Assembly (NCBI GenBank): GCA_003956705.1
Contig: QZCP01000046.1
Location: 37,605 to 101,604 of the forward strand
Source: Brevipalpus yothersi
Taxonomy: Eukaryota > Arthropoda > Arachnida > Trombidiformes > Tenuipalpidae
Length of the DNA stretch: 64,000 nt
Direction of reading: 5' to 3'
Shown: positions 57,947 to 64,000 of the stretch, piece after piece
Layout: every line of letters starts with the position of its first letter
Numbering within the stretch: the stretch's first letter is position 1
Notes under the pieces: model-generated
Told to the model about the DNA's origin: nothing
Databases searched by the model: none
What the model saw: the letters and a program-made list of their open reading frames with translations, nothing else
Made by a program: the position numbers and the translations under genes

Positions 57947-60900
57947 ATGTCGTCCGAGCGTGAAAGAAAACTTCATGTCCACCGTGATTCGACCAATCTG
58001 ATAGATAGTGAATACAATTCGATCAAAGATCGCTTTGATCAAGAGATGAGAAAGATGGAAGAGGAAATGAATCGTTTCCGAAATAGGCTGCAAGATCGTG
58101 AACGAGATTTTTTCAGCTCATCTCGTTCACTAACATCTTCCTCCAAAACAAGCCATCAAACATCATCTCACAGCGAAAAAACCGAAGACATGAGTAATTG
58201 GTTAGATGATCTCAAGTCACCGCTTGTTCGTGATACTGATGATGGTAAAGTTCTCAAGTTGAGATTTGATGTGACTCAATATCAACCGGAAGAAATTGTG
58301 GTCAAAACGATTGACAATCGTCTCCAGGTGAGTTATTGATCTATTTTTTGTGTTTATTTTGCTCAGAATATCTTTTTGTTGTGTATAAGTTTGATTCTGA
58401 AATCTTGAAATCATACGAAAGATAGAATTTCTTGAGTAAACTTGAAGTGAGCTAAATTTTCAGCTACTAATAATCTGAATCTTGGGTTCAGATTTCAAAT
58501 CTTGGAAATTTTCTAGTGTTTATCTGGTAGAGGAATTACCTTGAAGGGATCGTTCATTTCCAAATCACAGTTATCAAACCTCGAGTCCTTACAGACAAGA
58601 GAAAATAACAATTCTAGACTCATGGTCTCCGTTGATGGGGAAGAATTGATTGATTGATAATGATTCTTATCAAAGCAAACAATTAAGAAGTTGATGAGTT
58701 TCCGAACAAACAACCTAGCTCATCAATGGCAATATTCCCCTTCTTCTTGCTCTTCCTTTCACTTAAGAAATTCTTTCCCGAGTTGATTCTAGAAAAATCT
58801 TCCATTCATATGAAGACATAAACCTGACTTCGAATCCGAAAAACTTCAAATCAAGAACTCTATTCTCAAAACCATAATGAGAGGACTCAAATCTTCAGTT
58901 TTTTTCTGTGATTCCTCAAAAATGAGTTTTTCTTTCTTTCATATAATATGATTGGAATGTTTTCATTATCGTTTCTATGATATGTCTTGTACTCATCATC
59001 ACATTGGTTGCATAACCTACCAGCCTATTTCATCTTGTTTAGTAGAATGAAATATGAAGCCAGCCGAAGTTACATACGAAAATTGTAACCACCGAAAATT
59101 TTTTCATGAGTTCATCATCACTACATGTCCTGAGTTATTTTTAAAGTAGAGTAGCATACAGATGACGAATACCAGAGAGATAGAGAAGAAAGATTGAAGT
59201 AAAAGTGCGTAGACACGTTGAATTGAGCTAAAAATATTTTTATCTTTATCACACATTATAATGTGGTTAATACTCTGATGGTGAGAAAAGTGATGCTAGT
59301 ACTGAATAATGTTCGAATAAGAATGGAATGGAACAGACTTGATAATTTTTCGCTCTTTTATGGTGGGACATAGTAGAAAGAATTCTGATCATTTTCACAG
59401 ACATCAGTGCACGAATTCAATTCTAATACATCATATCATGCTACTTCATGCTTCAATGCCAGAGATTTTTTACTTTTTGTCTTGTCTCGAAACTTTTGTT
59501 GCCAACAGTGAGTATCATATGTATTCTAGTTTCGGTGGAAGAATTTTGACAATTTGAAATACATGATCCATTTCAACAATTCCCTGCGAGACAAAACAGT
59601 CTATTATTGTTTCATTCTCTAGTTAATGTGTCAGCAAAAATCGATAGCTACTAGACCATTGGATACATCGTAACAATTAGCAATAATCTATTCATTTTCT
59701 TCATTCTTCCGAGAACTTTTTTCATTCATTAAGTTTCTATTTTCCTGGGAATCTAGTATAAAAACAAGAATCCATTATCTAGGACAATATTATTGCTTGA
59801 GAGACAGAAAACGGCCATCTTTACTTCATCCCATCGAATTCATCCTGTTACCATCTAAGAAAACCTAGATAAGCTCTCCAATCCTATGACTAACAAGATG
59901 ATAGAGCAGTCTCTGGACTATTTTTTTGCTCCAATTGATCACTTATTTGACCCTTTTTCTCCCTGATTATTGATCGGACCCTCTTGTTTCCTGGTTACCC
60001 ATCTCTCCATGGGACAAGTGAAACACACTCATAGCTAGACTGATTCTTGCCCCTTACTGATACCATTATCATCATCAAATAAATGCAATAGAAATCAATT
60101 GATTTAACGGCTTAGGCAAAGTCATCAACTCGTATTTGTTCATCTTTGAGTTGTAGCCAAGTGAGCTTGGAAATTAGGTTAAGGCCAATAGAGAAAAAGT
60201 TCAAAGTAAATCAAGCATTTACTTTGCCAATTTTTCAAGTTAATTCTTTTTGATGCCTGTCATTTTTCGATTCTCAATTTTCAATTTTTCTCCGAGATTC
60301 TCAAACATTGCATTGCGTGAACTCTTTTTGCTTTCGTCAGAAGATTTTGACAGGGATCAAAAATTGAGATTTTGAAATGAAATAAAATAGATATTTACGC
60401 ACATGTGTGCATTTTTTTTCAGAGAAGATTGAGTTTCTTTCTCTCAATCCATGACTAATTGAAGGAATAGACTATTTAACTCATGTTTTTCAAACATTTC
60501 ATGTCCCAAAATGGGCCATCACATCCGATTTCTTTAAATTTTTATTTAGATTTTGTTTCAACTCACAAGAGGAGGATAGAAAAATGATCGATCGATCAAC
60601 TCCTTCTCCATATGATATGCTTTTTCAAGTCCTACTATTTTGGCAATTGGAAGCCATGGAAAGAGAGGAGGTCGATTTTTTAGCTCTAATTAATCGATTG
60701 ATTTTATTTCGAAATTGAGAAAACACTAGCATAAGGTTTATGAAGTCATAATTCTCGAGCGCATTCAGCATAGCTATTTGAATTGAGGGAATAGAATTTC
60801 AACTGTGAACAAGCGCTAGGAGATATTCTTACATCTACCAAAAATAAGCAAGATTATTAGTTGATTGAGATTCTCAAAATGCTCACTGATAGCAGTTGTG

Positions 60901-61438
60901 TTACTGTTTTAATTAAATCGTTCCATGGACAGTCGTCTTGGATCTATCAATATATCAGATTTTCTTGAGAAGATTTCGATTTGTGCTATCCAATCGTGGT
61001 GTGAATTAAAATACACTTGCCTCAATGATGCATGAATGCATCTCGATTGTATCTCTGTTAATGATTGGAAGAATTTGATAACCATGCATTAATCAATTGT
61101 TATTGACTTTTGGCGATCAGAAACTTCATTGCTATTGTATGTGAACACCATGTGATTTAAAGTTAAAGAAATAAACCCTATTTTTTTCTTCTTTGTAAGT
61201 CTCTCAAAAATTGAAACCAACTAAATGTTATGATTTTCTTTCACAGGTCCATGCTAAACATGAGGAAAAATCGGAGAATCGAAGCGTCTATCGGGAATAC
61301 AATCGAGAATTCCTGCTTCCAAGTGGAGTGAATCCCGAAAGCATTCGTTCATCTTTGTCCAAGGATGGAGTTCTGACAGTTGAAGCACCATTGCCAGCAA
61401 TTGAAGCTGAAAAAAGAATTCCCATCAGCCACCACTAA
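57947..61438 (+). CDS. Small heat shock protein (alpha-crystallin/HSP20), 190 aa
   Basis: ATP-independent chaperone. Two exons, 57947-58327 and 61247-61438, with GT-AG intron of 2919 bp in phase 0; 191 codons including TAA. N-terminal arm about 1-90 is charged and coiled (NSIKDRFDQEMRKMEEEMNR) with a Ser-rich segment. The alpha-crystallin domain runs from about 95 to 180: KVLKLRFDVTQYQPEEIVVK, then after the intron VHAKHEEK, REYNREFLLPSGVNPESIRS and SKDGVLTVEAP, and the C-terminal I-x-I/V anchor as RIPI near the end. The intron splits the domain between beta strands (after NRLQ). Resembles arthropod l(2)efl/alphaB-crystallin-like proteins. PolyA AATAAA at 61546-61551. Confidence 0.92.
58328..61246 (+). 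other. Large sHSP intron
   Basis: 2.9 kb of AT-rich non-coding DNA, the longest intron in the window. No gene, microsatellite of note or transposon ORF was recognised in either strand. Confidence 0.7.
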
Positions 61439-61875
61439 AAAAGTTTCCTCTCAATTTGCAATTATTCGCTTCTAAAGACTAGCATATAGCCGAAAAAGCA
61501 TGTCATCTATTCACTCAACTTTATTGACTACTACTGCTATGACCTAATAAAAATTTTCGAATAAATATGACAATTACTGTATTGTTGGTGTAGATTTTTT
61601 ATCCGAAAAAATCATTCCTTGTGAACAACATCGAAACTCTATCAAAGTATAACCTTAGATCAGCTGAATTCTTGCTCTTGTTTACCATATAAATGGTATC
61701 CAATATTTACCGTTATTCCTATTTCTCGAGTTCATGGTGAAGAAATTTAGCGAATAGGTACGCACACGTGTATCACCCGAATGTGAGGATAGCCAGTATA
61801 TTGTTGCTGTATTATTGCTAGAAACAATCATTCTTATGACTTGTTGTACCGATTATTATTAATTCACAAGAAATA
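61439..61875. other. sHSP 3' UTR and short spacer
   Basis: AATAAA at 61546-61551, then about 300 bp of AT-rich sequence that must hold the promoter of the following two-ORF unit. Confidence 0.6.
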
Positions 61876-62361
61876 ATGCAATCAAGAGAGTTCAATGCTA
61901 TTCATTATTCGTTTCGTGCAATTGAACGTATCGCCAAATCAATATACTCTACTTTGAATTATTATCGTCCCAATATCCGATTTTTTCAAGAAGATGATTT
62001 CCATGAAATTGATGATTGCTTAAAGTCTCTGATTGATTCAATTGAGGAAGCTCTTGCAGTTCTTCGACTGGAAACTGATCATAATATAGATCGTTGTAAT
62101 GCAATCGGTATTGATGAGGAATTGGAAGATCAAAGAAAAGATGAGAGACTTGTTCAAGATGCTCTCATTAAGCGTCTACAAATATTAGATTTACAGTGTA
62201 TTTGCTGCTACAATTTGATTGCTCAATCAAATCGTGACTTTCAAATATTTACCAGTGAGGAACATCAACTTCAATTGTACAAAAATTTTGAAGAAGTTCA
62301 TCGATTGTACAAATTTCATGGTGAAAGAATTTTTGTGAACGATTTCAAGGAAACTGCTTGA
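61876..62361 (+). CDS. Unrecognised helical protein, upstream ORF of a tandem pair, 161 aa
   Basis: Family not recognised. One intronless frame, rich in charged and hydrophobic residues in helical patterns, with no signal peptide or clear TM segment; probably cytosolic or nuclear. A cysteine-bearing motif near residue 108 (IKRLQILDLQCICCYNLIAQ, then NRDF) matches a similar stretch in the next ORF. It stops with TGA 4 nt before the next ATG and lies in a different frame, so the two may be translated from one mRNA or be a gene split by a frameshift. I favour two paralogous ORFs because both have their own ATG and both contain equivalent segments. Confidence 0.55.
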   Translation: MQSREFNAIHYSFRAIERIAKSIYSTLNYYRPNIRFFQEDDFHEIDDCLKSLIDSIEEALAVLRLETDHNIDRCNAIGIDEELEDQRKDERLVQDALIKRLQILDLQCICCYNLIAQSNRDFQIFTSEEHQLQLYKNFEEVHRLYKFHGERIFVNDFKETA

Positions 62362-62365
62362 TTCA

Positions 62366-62908
62366 ATGAGTCATAAATTATTAATTGATTGTATCATGAT
62401 CATTGAGCATCTTAGTAAATCTTTGATTGATGAATTTGAGTATCGAAAGATGAAGAGTTCACAAATGATCAAAAATATGGTGTTTGTTCTAGATAATCTT
62501 GTCGATTCATGTGAAATATTCATGAAACATTGGGACTGTGAAAGTTCATATGAATTGATTGGAAAAGATGGAAATTGGAAACCAAACACTAAATACCTTC
62601 GATTACCCAAACGAAGTAAGCGATTTCAAGATGAACTCAAAGATGCAAGTCCAATATGGATACGTTTTCTGCTCATACTAATTCAATGTCGATGTGTTCA
62701 AAAGCTTATGCTAGAACGATACAATCGAAAATGGACAAAGGAGATGAATAAACTTATAAAACGTTTGCATGTACGGAACTTTTTGATAGATATTCGAAAT
62801 GCCGAGTTACTATATGTCTATATTACTGAAGAATTTGGTGAACAAAGGGAAGTAAAACCTGTGAACTTTTATTACCGAGAGCAAAGCTTCTACACGACAG
62901 AAGAATAA
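62366..62908 (+). CDS. Unrecognised helical protein, downstream ORF of a tandem pair, 180 aa
   Basis: Family not recognised. Intronless, starting at an ATG 4 nt after the previous stop. The N-terminal part (IMIIEHLSKSLIDEFEYRK) resembles FRAIERIAKSIYSTLNYYR of the upstream ORF, and WIRFLLILIQCRCVQKLMLE then RYNRKW resembles its IKRLQILDLQCICC block. No signal peptide; a moderately hydrophobic stretch around residue 100 is more likely a buried helix than a TM segment. Basic C-terminal half. The spacing leaves no room for a separate promoter, implying a dicistronic transcript, leaky scanning or reinitiation. Confidence 0.55.
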   Translation: MSHKLLIDCIMIIEHLSKSLIDEFEYRKMKSSQMIKNMVFVLDNLVDSCEIFMKHWDCESSYELIGKDGNWKPNTKYLRLPKRSKRFQDELKDASPIWIRFLLILIQCRCVQKLMLERYNRKWTKEMNKLIKRLHVRNFLIDIRNAELLYVYITEEFGEQREVKPVNFYYREQSFYTTEE

Positions 62909-63418
62909 GTTCTCAAGTTACTGATGGTAAAAATTTTCTCACCTAATCATCAATTAATTTCACTCTGTAAAGTAAAACTTTGTAACTTTTTAAGCTTGTA
63001 ATATACTACTTATATCATCAATTTGGATTAAGAAAACATTTCGAGCCAAATATTTTCAAGAAAGGATGAAAATGGGCTCAGAACAAACGAAATTGAAATT
63101 TCAGATAGATTTCTTTTCTTTTGGTTTCGATTCTTTCATCAGTACTCTTCGCAGTTATGAGCGCAATTTGATTGAATAGCCAATCAATGAAACTAGATCA
63201 TCAAATTGATCAAAATTAGGGGTTATATATAGTTTTTAATGTTTCCAAATAACAAATTCGATCACATCAAAGGCTCATGTAGTGTATATAAAGTAAAAAA
63301 TTGCTCCTAATGTTAGATATCTCATCAACTTTAATGAGTATCGAGGAGCCCCATTCTCATAAAAATGATCATAAACTTTTAGAAAAACTAATTATCCATG
63401 GTATTATCCATTATGAAT
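62909..63418. other. Convergent intergenic region
   Basis: 3' flanks of the two-ORF unit and the minus-strand sorbitol dehydrogenase. AT-rich; nothing recognised. Confidence 0.6.
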
Positions 63419-64000
63419 TCAGTCAGTCATACAATCGATCATAATTTTAATACCTTTCCCACTTTTGGCCAATTCGAATGCATCAAGTGCTTGATCAAGC
63501 TTGAAACGATGAGAGATCAGTGGTTTCACATCGATTGTACCACTCGAAATCAAATCAACAGCTCTTGACCATCTAATTTGAAAGAAAATTTTCGTTATTC
63601 TTATTTGCGAAAGCAACAAGCCAACTCATTTCATTTGCTAAGTAATTAACTCACGTATTCATGTATCGATAACATCCTCTGAGATCGAGCTCTTTACAGG
63701 CAGCAGTCATAATTGGAATGGTGACTTCATTTGGTCCACAACCGATTAGTATAACTTTTCCACCATCTCTACAAGTCTATGATCCAAGAAATTGGTTAAT
63801 TTTTCTGGTCAATTGTAATTAATTATCTAAACTTACAGCAATTGCCAATCGAATACTCGCTTCAGCACCACAGCATTCCAATACTGTGTCCGGCATTCGA
63901 CCAAGTCCAGAGATGATTTTTTCTCTTGTTTCAGCCTCTGTCTGTTCTTTGGTCAGAAGAACTGTGGCAGTTGCTCCAAACTTTTTGGCCAACTCTAATC
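63419..64000 (-). CDS. Sorbitol dehydrogenase, C-terminal part, truncated by window edge
   Basis: Zinc-dependent medium-chain alcohol dehydrogenase oxidising sorbitol to fructose in the polyol pathway. Minus-strand exons in transcript order: beyond 64000 to 63837, 63776-63655, 63572-63419; GT-AG, phases agree. Visible features: the nucleotide-fold segment ELAKKFGATATVLLTKEQ, the DTVLECCGAEASIRLAI block, GGKVILIGCG, the SORD-typical ELDLRGCYRYMNTWSRAV, and the C-terminal VKPLISHRF, FELAKSGKGIKIMI. Stop TGA at 63421-63419. The catalytic zinc-binding N-terminal half lies outside the window. SORD rather than another MDR member is supported by the RYMNTW motif (RYCNTW in animal SORD). Confidence 0.9.

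Noticed and set aside
1..64000. tRNA, rRNA, CRISPR arrays, transposon ORFs or terminal inverted repeats
   Set aside because: None could be recognised by eye in either strand. tRNAscan-SE, Rfam and RepeatMasker would be decisive.

Overview
This is eukaryotic nuclear DNA: genes are split by GT-AG introns, spacers are AT-rich, and (CT)n/(GA)n microsatellites are abundant. The gene content (RIM-binding protein, laminin alpha, gustatory-type receptors, BTB zinc finger, small heat shock protein) indicates an arthropod. Short introns (often 50-150 bp), compact spacing, chemoreceptor copies and a protease-homologue pair with all catalytic residues lost suggest an acariform mite. The species assignment is inference, not proven.

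Layout. 0-0.6 kb: the last two exons of an organic anion transporter (OATP/SLCO). 1.7-3.9 kb: two small intronless genes for secreted proteins with hydrophobic tails. 5.1-5.5 kb: a decayed copy of the same two OATP exons. 6.4-7.9 kb: a five-exon gustatory receptor. 8-13 kb: a 5-kb GA/CT-rich non-coding region upstream of an intronless BTB/C2H2 transcription factor (13.0-15.3 kb). 18.6-28.7 kb: a complete 19-exon RIM-binding protein gene, reconstructed exon by exon with all phases closing (1413 aa), with one assembly gap inside a GA repeat. 30.8-34.2 kb: a three-exon protein combining a C2H2-like finger, a nuclear-receptor-like double C4 finger and a CXXC finger. 35.2-37.5 kb (minus): a GTPBP1/2-type GTPase.

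38-45 kb is a lineage-specific island: two minus-strand gustatory-receptor-like genes flank two plus-strand serine-protease-homologue copies. The receptors share an almost identical 3' segment, which looks like gene conversion. One protease copy is a pseudogene; the other is intact but catalytically dead. 45.3-54.5 kb (minus): a complete 8-exon laminin alpha-1/2-type (wing-blister-like) gene of about 2808 aa that stops after LG3, so it lacks LG4-LG5. 57.9-61.4 kb: a two-exon small heat shock protein with a perfect 20-bp palindrome just before its ATG. 61.9-62.9 kb: two unrecognised, apparently paralogous ORFs only 4 nt apart. 63.4-64.0 kb (minus): the 3' end of sorbitol dehydrogenase, cut by the window edge.

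The conserved genes belong to unrelated pathways (synapse, basement membrane, RNA/GTPase biology, polyol metabolism) and do not form a functional cluster. The most unusual items are the receptor/protease-homologue island, the LG4-5-less laminin, the CXXC plus NR-like finger protein and the two-ORF unit at 61.9 kb. No tRNA, rRNA, CRISPR array or recognisable transposon was seen.
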